Shown here in pieces: positions 12,652 to 25,083 of a stretch of 64,000 bases of DNA. The stretch spans positions 33,088,235 to 33,152,234 of the forward strand of contig CM025850.1 of assembly GCA_003952965.2 (NCBI GenBank), read 5' to 3'. The notes under the pieces were generated by a model, which was given only the letters and a program-made list of their open reading frames with translations, was not told the origin of the DNA and did no database searches. The DNA is from Morella rubra (taxonomy: Eukaryota; Streptophyta; Magnoliopsida; Fagales; Myricaceae). How positions within the stretch are numbered: position 1 is the stretch's first letter; each line of letters starts with the position of its first letter. Made by a program: the position numbers and the translations under genes.

Positions 12652-12656
12652 GTATT

Positions 12657-13732
12657 TTCTTGCCTCTTTAAAGTCTACTCAATAGACTTTTGGATTGTAC
12701 CAAAAGCCTAAAGTTTAAGTGAGTGAGGGGAAGAGAAGCCAAATTAGTCTTGAATTTTTCCTTTAATATAAATTGACACGAGCTTTGGAGAAGAAGTATT
12801 GTTTGGGACTCGGGATTCGAGAATATAGGCAATCTTACCGAACCCCATTAAATAATTTTTTCTCTTGTGTGTAATTTGCTGCGGATTCTAACCATATATA
12901 CTTCATTTAAAGGTATGCTGATAGGCAAGTTTGACTGGTTTCTAGTGCATTAACTCCTTAACAATATATTGATCATTAATCACTGAACAACTTCCTAATT
13001 TTATTTTATTTTTAATTTGTTGTGTTTCCTTTCCTTAATTCCTTTTTAGAAAAGGGCTATCACGTCTAAGCACTATGCCGCAGATATATAGTTGCTAATC
13101 CGATTCATTATTGCTTTTATTAACATTCCCATGCAAATTAACCAAGTGTGCAAGTCAAAGACAAAAGTAGCTATAAGAGGTAACCAAGTGTGACATTAAC
13201 CCAATGACTCTATTTTATATAGGTAATTTATATATCGTAATAAGACCAGGAACGATCATACATATTTAATCATTCGGTCAATGTCATTACGATGTGGGAC
13301 GATTGGACTAGCTAGGGTGCAAATTAACAAGCTGGATATATTATCTAGGGATAAATACACTTTGCACCCAGCTTTAACTATGGGATCTTTACACTTTACA
13401 CCACAATTTATTATTTTTGTCACATTATATCTAACAATTATTGATTTCAAACATTTTGTACCTTTGTTAAAAATTTTGGTTAATTTAAGTGGAAAATAAT
13501 TTTTTAGTGTGTAAAATAATAATTTTATCTCCATAATTTTTTTTAGCCATGACCATTTTATAAAAATAAAATCGTAATTTTGAGGCTAAGATAAAATGTA
13601 TTTAATCCTATAATCTATCTATCTCCGCATTATTTAGTTGAAATGGCGTGAACCAAAGGGTTCAAAGAGATCATGCACACAGCTATTTCCACTTACCAAA
13701 ACCTTGGATTAGTATAAGGAATTTATATAAGG
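12657..13732. other. Intergenic, no gene seen
   Basis: AT-rich sequence between the solo LTR and the Copia element. The open frames at 13256-13534 (minus) and 13281-13499 (plus) are mutually antisense and match no family I recognise. Confidence 0.6.
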
Positions 13733-13737
13733 GTTTT

Positions 13738-13993
13738 TGATGAATATAGCGGATTAAACGGACCAGATTCAGTTCACGTCTTTGTGCATTCCAGAAGCAG
13801 CTAGAAGAAGCTTCACAAGTTCTGGAAGCTTTATTTTGTTTTGTAACTGATAGTCTGTTGCTTAGTCAGTTATAGTTTTACGTCTTCAGTTATAGCTTTA
13901 CGTATTTTATATATAAATAGATGTACAGTTCATTGAATAAAGTAAGTCGAAATATTCAACTCTCCAGAATTTTCTTCCACTGCCATTTTAACA
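13738..13993 (+). repeat. 5' LTR of Copia element
   Basis: Starts TGATGAATATAG and ends TTTTAACA beside the primer-binding site. A TATATAAAT box at about 13910 and a polyadenylation-like AATAAA near 13936 fit U3/R. The first three bases (TGA) are GGG in the other LTR, so the exact 5' boundary is uncertain by three bases. Confidence 0.9.
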
Positions 13994-14005
13994 TGGTATC
14001 AAAGC
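13994..14005 (+). promoter_or_regulatory. Primer-binding site of Copia element
   Basis: TGGTATCAAAGC lies directly after the LTR and matches the 3' end of plant initiator tRNA-Met with one mismatch. Confidence 0.85.
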
Positions 14006-14050
14006 GAACCTTCTCTACCCTTCTCTGATTTTTTTTCCCTTTTCAACAAA

Positions 14051-15261
14051 ATGACCAACCCAAGAATAATCGACGACCCTACCAATGCGTATTACCTTCA
14101 CCATGGAGACGTCTCGTCTAGCATTTTACTGTCTCAACCACTGACTGGCGGAGAGAACTACAACGCATGGAAGAGAGCAATGACGATTGCCTTGAACGTG
14201 AAGAACAAGCTGGAATTCGTTACAGGTGTGATGCAAAAACCACTGCCGACGAATGCTATGTTCGTTCACTGGAATATATGTAATATGATGGTCTTAGCGT
14301 GCCTTAGAAATTCTCTGTCCAAAGAAATTGCTGGTAGTGTGCTTTATATTGACTTAGCAAAGAAGCTATGGGATGAATTGAAGGAGAGATTTTCTAAAAG
14401 CAACGGATCTAGAATTTTTCAATTACAGAGATCAATCTCTACCTTGACTCAAGGACAATCAAATGTCAATTCTTATTTTACAAAATTGAAGGGCTTGTGG
14501 GACAAACTCATGAATTTCAAGCCTCAACCAGTATGCAAATGTGATCCGGCATGTACCTGTGGAGTTATAAAATCCTTAATGGATTATCAGAATCAAGAAC
14601 AGATAATTCAGTTTTTGAGTGGACTAAATGATTCTTATTCTGCAACCCGTGAACAATTGTTGTTGTTAGATCCCCTGCCTTCTCTTAATAAGGTGTATGC
14701 TATGGTGCTAACTTAAGAGAGACAGAAGGGCTTTCCATTCCATCAGAAGTAGAGACTGAAGCTTCTGCTATGTTCAGTCGATCTCAACCATATCGTGGAC
14801 AGCAGCAGAATTTTCAAAAGAGAGAAAGGCCGATTTGTAGTCATTGTGGGATGACTGGCCACACTATTGATAAGTGTTACAAACTCCATGGCTATCCTCT
14901 CGGATATAAACATGGAAAATCTCAACCAAGATCAGCAAACCAAGTTTCTGGCTACCTTTCAGAAACTTCTTCAGCCGTTGGAGATGATGCTCCAGTTCAA
15001 CCTCACTTCCCATTCTCTCGGGAACAATGTGATCAATTACTTCAACTCTTGCATGCTCAAGGAGATCAAGCCACCACTTCGCATCAAGCCATTTCACATC
15101 AGACCAATACTACTAATCCTGTTGATTCCTTCATAAATTCTGCAAGTATACCTATTACTTGTTCTGCAAATTCATCTTCCACCATTCCCCATGTTTCTTG
15201 GATTCTTGACTCCAATGCAACAGACCATATCATCTGTTCACCTTCTTTTTCTTACTTCTGA
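14051..15261 (+). pseudogene. Copia Gag and protease region, frameshifted
   Basis: Gag begins at 14051 with a DUF4219-like start and LTGGENYNAWKRAM, followed by a UBN2-like body to 14716, where a one-base shift gives a stop. The next frame resumes upstream of 14770 with the zinc knuckle CSHCGMTGHTIDKC (about 14835-14880). The retropepsin motif follows at about 15200, but reads [10 protein letters not shown] where the family has DSGATDH; the active-site Gly is replaced by Asn. A second shift ends the frame at 15261, just before the next block. Gag forms the particle and the protease would cut the polyprotein, but neither can be made complete from this copy. Confidence 0.9.
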
Positions 15262-15275
15262 TATTTCTCCTATTA

Positions 15276-16877
15276 ATGCCAAATGGTGATTCTGTTTTGG
15301 TTACTCACATCGGGTCTATCCAACTTACCAGCACACTTCAGCTTACTCAAGTTCTTTGTGTTCCATCTTTTCATTTTAATCTCAACTCTGTCAGCAAATT
15401 AACTCAATCCAATGCTTGCTGTCTTCTCATGATTTCTGGTTTTTGCATTATCCAGGACCGGTCCTCTTGGAAGATGATTAGGTTGTTTAAAGCTCGAAAA
15501 GGCTTATATCATCTTGTACAACCTTCTTCTATTACTTCTTTACAACCACTTAAACCTTCTACTGTTTGTACTATTGATTTCAATGTCAATAAATCTGCCA
15601 CTCTTAATCTGTGGCACTACCAATTAGGCCATGCTTCATCAAATCGTATCAGCATGTTACATCATGCTTTTCCTTTCATTCACTCTAATAAAGTTCATTG
15701 TAGTTCTTGTCATTATGATAAGCAACATCGTTTGCCATTTCCTCTTAGCACTACCCGATCTGACCATATTTTTGATCTCATACATTGTGATATATTAGGG
15801 CCCGTTTCAACTAAATCTCTTACTGGTTCTCAATACTTCTTAACGATTGTTGATGATCATTCCAAATGCACAAGGGTGTATTTGATGAAACACAAATTCG
15901 ACACTAGATCTCTTCTCATTGCCTTTTTGCAATATATTGAGACACATTTTCAAACCAAAGTCAAGATTATTAGATCTGACAATGGAGCCGAATTTTCTAT
16001 GCCTTCATTTTACTCTTCCACAGGCATACTTCACCAAACTAGCTGCGTTGCAACTCCCCAACAAAATGGAGTTGTTGAACACAAACATAGGCACATACTT
16101 AATGTGGCACGGGCATTAAGATTTCAAGCCAACCTTCCCCTTAAGTTTTGGGGAGAGTGCATTCTTACTGCCACATACATTCTTAACAGAATTCCCACAC
16201 CTCTTCTTCACAATTTATCTCCTTTTGAGTGTCTATTTCATCGCCCTCCTACATATCATCATTTTAAAGTTTTTGGATGCTTATGTTATGCTTCTACTCT
16301 TCAACATGGCAGACAAAAATTTGATTCTAGGGCCCAGCAATGTCTTTTTCTTGGTTACCCTTTTGGTGTGAAAGCTTATAAGGTTTATGACCTTCACACC
16401 AATACCATTTTCCACTCTCGTGATGTCATCTTTTATGAGACCATTTTTCCTTTTCATACTTCTACTTCTCCTATTTCCTCCTCTCTCACTCCATTACCAA
16501 TACGCCAGCCACCTCCAGATATTTCTCTACCTCCTATCACATCTATTTCTCCACCTACAGATTCTTCCTCCTCACCTGCGTCTGATTCTTCTCCATTACC
16601 TGACCCATCATCACCTCCATCTCTTAGAATCTCTCATCGTTTCAAACGACCTCCCTCTTATCTCCAAGATTACCATTGCAATTTTCTTTTTTCTCCTCAC
16701 TTATCTGCTGTTTCATCTTGCATTACCTCACATCCCTCTCTTCTGTCTTATCCTATAATAAATTATCTTCACCTTATAAACACTTTATTCTCTCCATCTC
16801 CACTGAAACAGAACCTAAATCCTATGAGCAAGCCTCTCAGAATCCAAAGTGGTGTGATGAGATGCAGGCTGAATTAA
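15276..16877 (+). pseudogene. Copia integrase region
   Basis: Opens with the end of the protease/GAG-pre-integrase segment. The HHCC zinc domain follows (WHYQLGH, then CSSC at about 15703), then the rve core with the catalytic triad: Asp in HCDILGP (about 15787), Asp in RSDNGAEF (about 15975) and Glu in [10 protein letters not shown] (about 16075). The C-terminal part is a Ser/Pro-rich linker (16480-16640), as is common in Copia. The frame then leaves the reverse transcriptase frame between about 16750 and 16870. Integrase would join element cDNA to chromosomal DNA in the nucleus. Confidence 0.92.
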
Positions 16878-18327
16878 AGGCTTTAGAAGATACTAAAACT
16901 TGGTCTTTAGTAGATTTGCCTCCCGGGAAGGATGCCATTGGCTGCAAATGGGTTTATCATATTAAGTACACGGCAGATGGTAATGTTGAGAGGTAAAAAG
17001 CCAGACTTGTGGCTAAGGGTTGGATTATATTGACTCTTTTTCACCTGTTGCAAAGCTAACCTCTGTGCGACTTTTACTTGCTTTAGCTGCTGCCAATTCT
17101 TGGTTCTTGTCTCAGTTGGATATTAATAATGCTTTCTTGCACGGTGACTTACCTGAAGAAGTATACATGCAAATCCCACCTGGGCACCCTTCTATTGCTT
17201 CTACCAAGGTCTGTAAATTGCAGAAATCACTCTATGGGTTGAAGCAAGCCTCTCAACAATGGTTCTCCAAATTATCCTCCTTTTTTATCTCTCACGGGTT
17301 TGAGCAATGCAAATCAGATTATTCCCTCTTCATTCAAGCTACTGATTCCAAGTTTCTGGCCTTATTGGTTTATGTGGACGATATTCTTCCTGCAAGTACT
17401 GACTCTGCCTCTATTATCCATATTAAACAATTGCTACATCAGAAATTTCGGATTAAAGATCTGGGCACTCCTAAGTTTTTCCTTGGCATTGAGATTGCAT
17501 GGTCTCATAAGGGAATTTCTATCTGTCAGTGTAAATATGTCCTTGATCACCTTGAAGAGGTTGGTTTTCTTGGCTGTAAACCTGCTGCTACTCCTTTGGA
17601 ACAACATCAAAAATATTCTGCTGACGTTGGTGATTTATTGCCTGATGCTAGTCTCTATTGTCACTTAGTTGGGAAGTTGCTCTACCTTAAAATTACTCGA
17701 CCTGACATCTCCCACTCAGTTCATATATTGACACAGTTTATGGACAAGCCCCGCACCTCTCACATTGCTGCTTGTCATCGCATCTTGCAGTATTTGAAGT
17801 CATGTCCAGGCCAAGAATTGTTTTATTCCTCCAATTCTGATCTACAACTCAAAGTCTTTTGTGATTCTGATTAGGCAGGATGCCCCGATACTCGCAGATC
17901 TCTAACTGGCTTTTGTGTCTTTCTTGGCTCTTCTCTTATCTCTTGGAGCTGCAAGAAACAAAATACTATTTCCAGATCTTCAGCTGAATCAGAATATCGT
18001 GCAATGGCTGCTACTTGCTGTGAATTGCAGTGGCTGGTCTATCTTTTGGCAAATTTTTGGGTTCCTCATCCTAAGTCTGCCTTGTTGTTTTGTGACAATA
18101 AAGCAACTCTCCATACTGCTGCTAATCCCACCTTTCATGAGCGAACCAAACATATCGATTTAGACTGTCATTTTGTCCGGGAAAAGATTCAGAGCAAGCT
18201 TGTTCATCCTCTTCACATATCCACTACTCATCAGCTCAGTGATATCTTCACTAAGCAGCTTGAGGTTTCCCAATTTCATACTCTCCTTGCCAAGATGGGT
18301 GTGCTCGATCTTCACACTCCATCTTGA
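16790..18327 (+). pseudogene. Copia reverse transcriptase and RNase H region
   Basis: The RT_2-type domain starts near 16820 ([18 protein letters not shown]). At 16996 the Tyr of the ERYKAR motif is a stop, and about 17-20 bases after LVAKG are lost, shifting the frame to 17020 (DYIDSFSPVAKLTSVR). The polymerase motif YVDD is intact at 17371-17382. Another stop (TAG for TGG) at 17872-17874 falls in the SDWAG motif of RNase H. The frame then continues to 18327 with SRSSAESEYRA and HIDLDCHF, typical of Copia RNase H. These regions would copy element RNA into DNA. Confidence 0.92.
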
Positions 18328-18331
18328 GGGG

Positions 18332-18587
18332 GGGTGAATATAGTGGATTAAACGGACCAGATTCAGTTGACGTCTTCATGCATTCCAGAAGCAGCTAGAA
18401 GAAACTTCACACGTTCTAAAAGCTTTATTCTGTTTTGTAACTGATAGTCTGTTGCTTAGTCAGTTATAGCTTTACAGCTTCAGTTATAGCTTTACATCTT
18501 TTGTATATAAATAGATGTACAGTTCATTGAAAAAAGTAAGTCGAAATATTTAACTCTCCAGAATTTTCTTCCACTGCCATTTCAACA
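18332..18587 (+). repeat. 3' LTR with preceding polypurine tract
   Basis: A polypurine tract (GAGGGGGGG, about 18326-18334) is followed by the LTR, clear from TGAATATAG at 18335 and ending CAACA at 18587. It has the same length as the 5' LTR from that point. Confidence 0.9.
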
Positions 18588-18689
18588 GTTTTCGTCATCT
18601 TTTCTCGACAAAAGATTGGTGGAATAATTTAGTGGCGAACATATATAAAAGGAAAACTAGAACCTGTTATCTTTTGTACTTCAATTATT

Positions 18690-19070
18690 CACTACAAACA
18701 AAAGCATAATCGCCGCTATAGGTCCCAAAACGCTGCTATAGGCTATAGCAGTGGTTTTTTGGCGGCGGTCGAGATCGCCGCTATATCACCGTTGGCATAG
18801 CCCTATAGCCGCGGTTATAGAGACCGCTAGTGAATACGTCGGCTCTATAGCGGCGGTCACACAGCGGCGGCTGGACCGCCGCTATAGAGCCCAACCGCGG
18901 TTGCGGTTTTTTTCGCAGACGTGTTATAGCGGCAGTCAGTGACCGCCACTATAGATTATAGCCGCGGTCAGCTATTGTGTTATAGCGGTGGTTACATGAC
19001 CGCTGCTATAACCCTTTCCGTTGGTTTAGATATAACGGCGGTCAGTGACCGCCGCTATAGTGTGTTTTTT
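18690..19070. repeat. CACTA copy 1 terminal and subterminal repeats
   Basis: Many copies of GCGGCGGTC and its complement GACCGCCGC, often paired as near-palindromes around TATAG. In En/Spm elements such subterminal motifs bind the TNPA protein. Several units have drifted (for example GCGGCAGTC near 18930). Confidence 0.85.
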
Positions 19071-19634
19071 TTTGTTTTTTTTTTTTATATTTTCCTGCCA
19101 TACAAATTTTGTTATAGATTTTAATTGATTAATGCAAACAAAGAAAAGTGTAATAAAACAAAATATATTTCATTATAAGCATGTCTTACAAGTTTTGCAT
19201 CAAACAAAAATAAGTGAAGGGCATTTTCTCAATAGTCTAAAAACTAACAAGTCATGACATTTAACTACAAATAACTATAAATTTAATCCTCTCCACCTTC
19301 AGCACCATCTGCTCCTGCACTTTCTGCGTCATCGGCATTGTCTGCTATTACAATATTGTAAAATTAACAAACAGTAATGACATGAACAAAGATAAAAGAG
19401 CTTAGTACATACTTAAAATTAAATTAATGGCAGTATTCATTTATGTTTGTATCTTACCAACACTCGTTTTCCGACTTGCATGAGATGATCTATGAATTGC
19501 TGGTGAAACTGATTGTTATTGGCAACATCTTGGTATTGACGTTGCTCCTACAACAGTTAAACAAACATTAATTAACTACGAAATATACATAAATAGATCA
19601 ATAGTAATACTTGAGGATAAGTAAATAAAACTTT

Positions 19635-21210
19635 TACCCAAGCTTGTGCCATCATTTGTATTGTAGATTTAAGCGATGCTACTTCAGACTCCAACATCTG
19701 AACTCTATTTTCCATAAATACCGCTCTCTCGTTACTAGAGGATGCAGGCTGACTGGATCTTACGTTGGTGTTGGCAGGATGAGATGAAGGAGTTGGTCCT
19801 AATCCAACGCCGCGAATGCGACCATGTCGTTCTGGACCAATCACTTGTGCATATCGGTCAGATGGTGACCAACCGATGCTGCCATCCACTCTAAATTCGT
19901 TGGAAGTTTGTGAACTTCCTGAATCGTTCAGTCCAATCTCCTCCATTCGCCTCTGAGAGAATACAACATACAATTAAATTTTGAATTAATATTCGCACAT
20001 TGAAATCAAAATTGATGTAATAATGACATACTATTTTCTCTGCTACGTCCGGATTTATTGGAGATCCGTCAGAACGCATATGGACAGCTTTATATAAATC
20101 CGCTCGATTGATTGGAACTTGTTTCTCTTTTTCCTGCATCACAAACACGAATTCGTGATGAAATTGTAAATTACAAATAAGAATGGTAATGATAAGTACT
20201 ATACTATTAAACAAACTAATGAAAGTACTACATACCAATTCGTGAGCATAACGTGCGAAGCTCTTTGATCCTGCAGTGTGGACCGTCGTTTGGAGCGATC
20301 TATTTTGTTTTCGGCATGACTTCGATGCTACATTAACATCAAGACAGTTAAAATTAATAAGAAGTTATATTCATAAAAACTATAATACAAATAAATAAAT
20401 GTCATACCCGTCCTGCATCAGAATACCAAAAATCGACTAATTTGCAAAATTGCTCCAAATTAACGTCTGTTGGAGCATTATTTTTCACATACTGAGGCGT
20501 AAAGGCCTCATCAAAAAATTTCTGCTTTAAACTACACTTGTAGTTCCTCCATTTCTCTCCTAAATCTTTGAGGAACCAGCTCTTGACAATATCCCCCAAT
20601 GGAGGCTCGGGGATTGTAAACCGTTTCTGCAAAATATACCCCAAGAGTTAGGTGCGTCAATTATTAAATTTATATAGTTGAATAACAATTGTGACAAATA
20701 ACCAAAATTATACCGTCATGAGGCTCCAACAGTCCTCTTTTATTGACAATGGGACTTTACGCCAATCCGCCGCATCTAGGGGGATTTGATTCGCAACACG
20801 GGCAACACAACCAGTGAATTTGTTAAATATTCCCCTTCATTACCCAATGGCTGCCCATTGCCATTGAATTGTACTGGAATCAATTCGTCTTCCTTCAGAT
20901 TCCAGACGTCCGTCATCCGCGTGCCGCCACGCACTTTCCGGACTTCAGTACCACCTGCACATTTAGCATGTGAAACTAAATTGAGTAACATATTAAACTT
21001 AGATTATCTCTATTGTGGTTATGAACATACCAATTATTTCGTTATCGTTCAAAGATTGATCATAATCGAACGATGGCATCGTAGCCTGTTCTGAAGGATG
21101 CGCAGGTGGCTGTGACGGCGTTGCTTCTTGTGATGCCGTTGCTTCTTGCGATGGTGGCACAGGTGGCTGTGATGAAGAAGATATAGTCCTGAATCTCTTC
21201 CTCGTCATTG
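19635..21210 (-). pseudogene. CACTA TNPA-like protein gene, copy 1
   Basis: Several exons on the minus strand resemble the Ptta/En-Spm (Transposase_24-like) proteins of plant CACTA elements, which bind subterminal repeats. A Ser/Pro/Gln-rich start (MTRKRFRTISSSSQ) lies at about 21030-21210. Next is an exon with RKVRGGTRMTDVWNLKEDE (about 20715-20958), then one with LKDLGEKWRNYKCSLK (20402-20640), then small exons to 20035. The last exon (19635-19955) is a coiled coil (NRVQMLESEVASLKSTIQMM). Copy 1 has lost one G in a G-run near 20830, which breaks the second exon; copy 2 keeps five G there. Exon borders were inferred from frame continuity. Confidence 0.75.
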
Positions 21211-21369
21211 TACCTATACAATATTTAAACATGCATAAAAGTGATTTCAATGTAAAATTCAACAATACAAAACACATTTCCTTAAACAAAACGTCAATAA
21301 AACGGATATATCGTAAATCTGAGCATGTAAAAAAAAAATTTCACATTAACAGAGAGATATTTGACATAC

Positions 21370-24083
21370 CATAGGAAATTCCTGAGGTATATCTAGTGTT
21401 GTTCCTTCCACCTCATTTCTAAACCACGTCAAATCATCTTGTACATTCTCGAGGATTTGCTCAACGTTGAAATTGTAAGGTTCATTTTCACAGTAGTCAT
21501 CTATGTCGTCATCATTACCAGCATCAAACACATCTCTTGGTTTGGTCTTGACAACTACTTCCCAATTTGGATGTCTTTCATCTGCTACATAGTATACTTG
21601 AGATGCTTGTGGTGCCAAAATGAATGGATCATCGCTTAATCGATCTCCAGTATGCACTAAACGCGAAAAATTAACAAGTTCGAATCCAAACTCATCAACT
21701 TTATATCCCCTACCAATAGCTGTGTCAACCCAATCACATTTGAATAGTACAAAACATTCTTCATCAAAATAGTTTAACTCAATGATACTTATAATTCGCC
21801 CGTAATATGTGGTGCCCCCTTCAACAGTCACACATACTCCACTATTTTGAGTTGTTCTGCCTATTTCATTGTCTTTTGTACGAAATTTCACACCATTATG
21901 TACATATCGGCTAAATGATCTAGCTTCGGGGTTTGGACCTTTAGCAAGCCATCGAACTCTATTTGGAAGTTGATGCTTCATCGTCTCGTCCATATTTTGT
22001 ACCTATTTTCCTCGAACAACAACTCAAGATTAAAACTAATTGTAAGTTTTAAAGTAATCAACCAATGCAAAACATTTTAAACATAACACATACATAGTTT
22101 CGAAACCAGTCACAAAATTCATCCCTATGCATCTTATCGATGACATAATCTGTTGGTCGACTACTACGGTTTCTTGCCTTCAATCGCTCCTTATGCATTC
22201 TACACATCGACAATACAACTAAAAAATTAATTTCATTCATCGATAAAAACATGCTCAATGAAAGAGTTAAAAGTCTAACATCACTTACGTGCGAATTTGA
22301 ATTAACTCATCGCAATTAAAAAGGATATATCGATGAGCCTGCATGCATGTTTTCATATCAAGACGAACAAATGATATTCCTCCCATAGTATCGTCTACAT
22401 TTCTTGGTGATCTATTAAAGATCGTTGGGACTGATTCTAAATATCTTGAACAAAATGTTAAGCATTCATCTGCTATATATCCTTCAGCAATAGAGCCTTC
22501 AGGTGCGGCCGTATTGCGAACATAAGATTTGAAACGGTGCATGCACCTACATCAACAATATTAGACTTTATTAAATAAAACACGTGCAAAGAAACGTGAT
22601 GTAACATATCTCTATAATTAATATTACCTTTCAATAGGATACATCCACCGAAGTTGAACCGGTCCACCCATCTTACATTCTGCAACTAGATGTACGACCA
22701 AGTGCACCATAACAGTAAAGAATGCAGGCGGAAATATCCTTTCAAGTTGACACAATGTTATAGGGATTTGAGCCTCAAGTCGATCTAAGTCCTCTATCCG
22801 TAATGTTTTGGAACAAATTTCTCTAAAGAAACATGACAATGAGATCAAAGGAGAACAAACCATGCTTGGCAAAGATCTTCGTATTGCAATAGGCATCAAA
22901 TGCTGCATCAAGATGTGACAGTCATGACTCTTCAAACCTATGATATTACGTTGTTGAAGCTTGACACAACGTGATATGTTCGAAGCAAAACCATCCGGCA
23001 ATTTCACATTCTTTATCACTTTTAGAAAGCATTCTTTCTCTTCGCGAGTCATTGAGTAGCAAGCACCAGGCAAATGAACCTTTCCTGCATCAGTGATCTT
23101 TGGATGGAGATCATGTCTTATTCCCATGCTTTGTAAGTCAAGACGTGCCTTATAGTTATCTTTTGTCTTCCCGTCCACATCTAACAATGTACCAATGATA
23201 TTGTCCGTTACGTTTTTCTCTATATGCATCACATCTAGATTATGGCGTAACATATTATCCTTCCAATAAGGCAATGTGAAGAAAATACTTTGCTTCTTCC
23301 ATACACTTGACTCAAAATGTAAAGTACCCTGTAATTCCCTCAAAATGTCATCACCGGTCATAAAATTGGGTGGTGGAGTCATTTCATAAGTACCGTCAAA
23401 TGATCTTTGATCTCTTCTCCACCTATGATTTAATGGTAAGAACCGTCTATGCCCCATGTAGCAAAATTTTCTACCATTATCCAACCACCGTGACCAAGTC
23501 TGATACATATAACATGGACATGTAAGACGTCCCTTTGTACTCCATCCAGAGAGGTCACCATATGCAGGAAAATCGTTAATTGTCCACATCAATGCCGCAC
23601 GCATCTTAAACATATCTTTCGTAGCAATGTCATAAGTATCTAATCCAAGATCCCACAACTCTTTTAACTCCAATATCAATGGCTCTAGATATACATCTAT
23701 CTTGAAAGAAGAGATTTCGGTCTAGGAATAAGTAATGACAACATTAAAGATGAACGTTTCATGCACATCCAAGGAGGCAAGTTATATGGTACTAATATCA
23801 CTGGCCATGTGCTATGACTAGTGCTCATGTTCCCAAAAGGATTAAACCATCCGCTGCTAACCCAAGCCTAACATTACGAGGATCAGAAGCAAAATCAGCA
23901 TACTGTGCATCAAATGCCTTCCAAGCTTGACCATCGGCCGGATGCCTTAACAACCCATCATTTACACGTCCATCGTGATGCCATTTCATATGAGAAGCAG
24001 TTTTTGAGGACATGAATAATCTCTGCAAGCGCTGCTTTAAAGGAAACCACCGCAAAATTTCGCCGGTTTTTTCTTGGATCTCT
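21370..24083 (-). pseudogene. CACTA transposase (TNPD-like), copy 1, truncated
   Basis: The minus strand carries, in order, the end of the N-terminal part (KWHHDGRVNDGLLRHPADG, 23825-24055), the Transposase_21 core (22624-23679, with ALMWTINDFPAYGDLSGW and RHNLDVMHIEKNV), DUF4218 (about 22285-23000, with PEGSIAEGYIADEC) and DUF4216 (about 21400-21990, with YYGRIISIIELNYF). These are the hallmark domains of plant En/Spm transposases, which act in the nucleus on element ends. One frameshift near 23830 separates LAADG from FNPFG, and the N-terminus is lost in the gap. The remaining exons are long and open, so the copy decayed recently. Confidence 0.88.
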
Positions 24084-25083
24084 NNNNNNNNNNNNNNNNN
24101 NNNNNNNNNNNNNNNNNNNNNNNNNNNNNNNNNNNNNNNNNNNNNNNNNNNNNNNNNNNNNNNNNNNNNNNNNNNNNNNNNNNNNNNNNNNNNNNNNNNN
24201 NNNNNNNNNNNNNNNNNNNNNNNNNNNNNNNNNNNNNNNNNNNNNNNNNNNNNNNNNNNNNNNNNNNNNNNNNNNNNNNNNNNNNNNNNNNNNNNNNNNN
24301 NNNNNNNNNNNNNNNNNNNNNNNNNNNNNNNNNNNNNNNNNNNNNNNNNNNNNNNNNNNNNNNNNNNNNNNNNNNNNNNNNNNNNNNNNNNNNNNNNNNN
24401 NNNNNNNNNNNNNNNNNNNNNNNNNNNNNNNNNNNNNNNNNNNNNNNNNNNNNNNNNNNNNNNNNNNNNNNNNNNNNNNNNNNNNNNNNNNNNNNNNNNN
24501 NNNNNNNNNNNNNNNNNNNNNNNNNNNNNNNNNNNNNNNNNNNNNNNNNNNNNNNNNNNNNNNNNNNNNNNNNNNNNNNNNNNNNNNNNNNNNNNNNNNN
24601 NNNNNNNNNNNNNNNNNNNNNNNNNNNNNNNNNNNNNNNNNNNNNNNNNNNNNNNNNNNNNNNNNNNNNNNNNNNNNNNNNNNNNNNNNNNNNNNNNNNN
24701 NNNNNNNNNNNNNNNNNNNNNNNNNNNNNNNNNNNNNNNNNNNNNNNNNNNNNNNNNNNNNNNNNNNNNNNNNNNNNNNNNNNNNNNNNNNNNNNNNNNN
24801 NNNNNNNNNNNNNNNNNNNNNNNNNNNNNNNNNNNNNNNNNNNNNNNNNNNNNNNNNNNNNNNNNNNNNNNNNNNNNNNNNNNNNNNNNNNNNNNNNNNN
24901 NNNNNNNNNNNNNNNNNNNNNNNNNNNNNNNNNNNNNNNNNNNNNNNNNNNNNNNNNNNNNNNNNNNNNNNNNNNNNNNNNNNNNNNNNNNNNNNNNNNN
25001 NNNNNNNNNNNNNNNNNNNNNNNNNNNNNNNNNNNNNNNNNNNNNNNNNNNNNNNNNNNNNNNNNNNNNNNNNNNNNNNNNNN
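24084..25083. other. Assembly gap, 1000 N
   Basis: Exactly 1000 N, a conventional placeholder length, so the true distance is unknown. Sequence before it is CACTA interior; sequence after it is not. Confidence 0.99.

Larger units (their letters stand above)
13738..18587 (+). mobile_element. Full-length Ty1/Copia retrotransposon, defective
   Basis: A 4.85-kb element with short LTRs (about 253-256 bases), primer-binding site, gag, protease, integrase, reverse transcriptase, RNase H and polypurine tract in canonical Copia order. The target duplication is GTTTT at 13733-13737 and 18588-18592. By hand count the two LTRs differ at about 18 of 253 sites, with no indel, so the insertion is not recent. 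Several frameshifts and stops, a short deletion and an altered protease site make it non-autonomous now. Lineage within Copia was not assigned. Confidence 0.95.
18690..24083 (-). mobile_element. CACTA (En/Spm) transposon copy 1, cut by the assembly gap
   Basis: The end CACTACAAACAAAAGC starts at 18690, with ATT as the adjoining three bases. Subterminal repeats of the TATAGCGGCGGTC type, in both orientations, fill 18700-19065. Minus-strand transposase genes follow, nearly the same as in copy 2 (about 19070-24083 matches about 32330-37326). The copy stops at the run of N. By comparison with copy 2 about 2.85 kb is missing, including the transposase N-terminus and the other terminus. Confidence 0.92.

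Noticed and set aside
18690-19070. Regularly spaced GC-rich repeats that could suggest a CRISPR-like array
   Set aside because: Spacers are not unique or of constant length, units occur in both orientations, and the context is a plant CACTA terminus.
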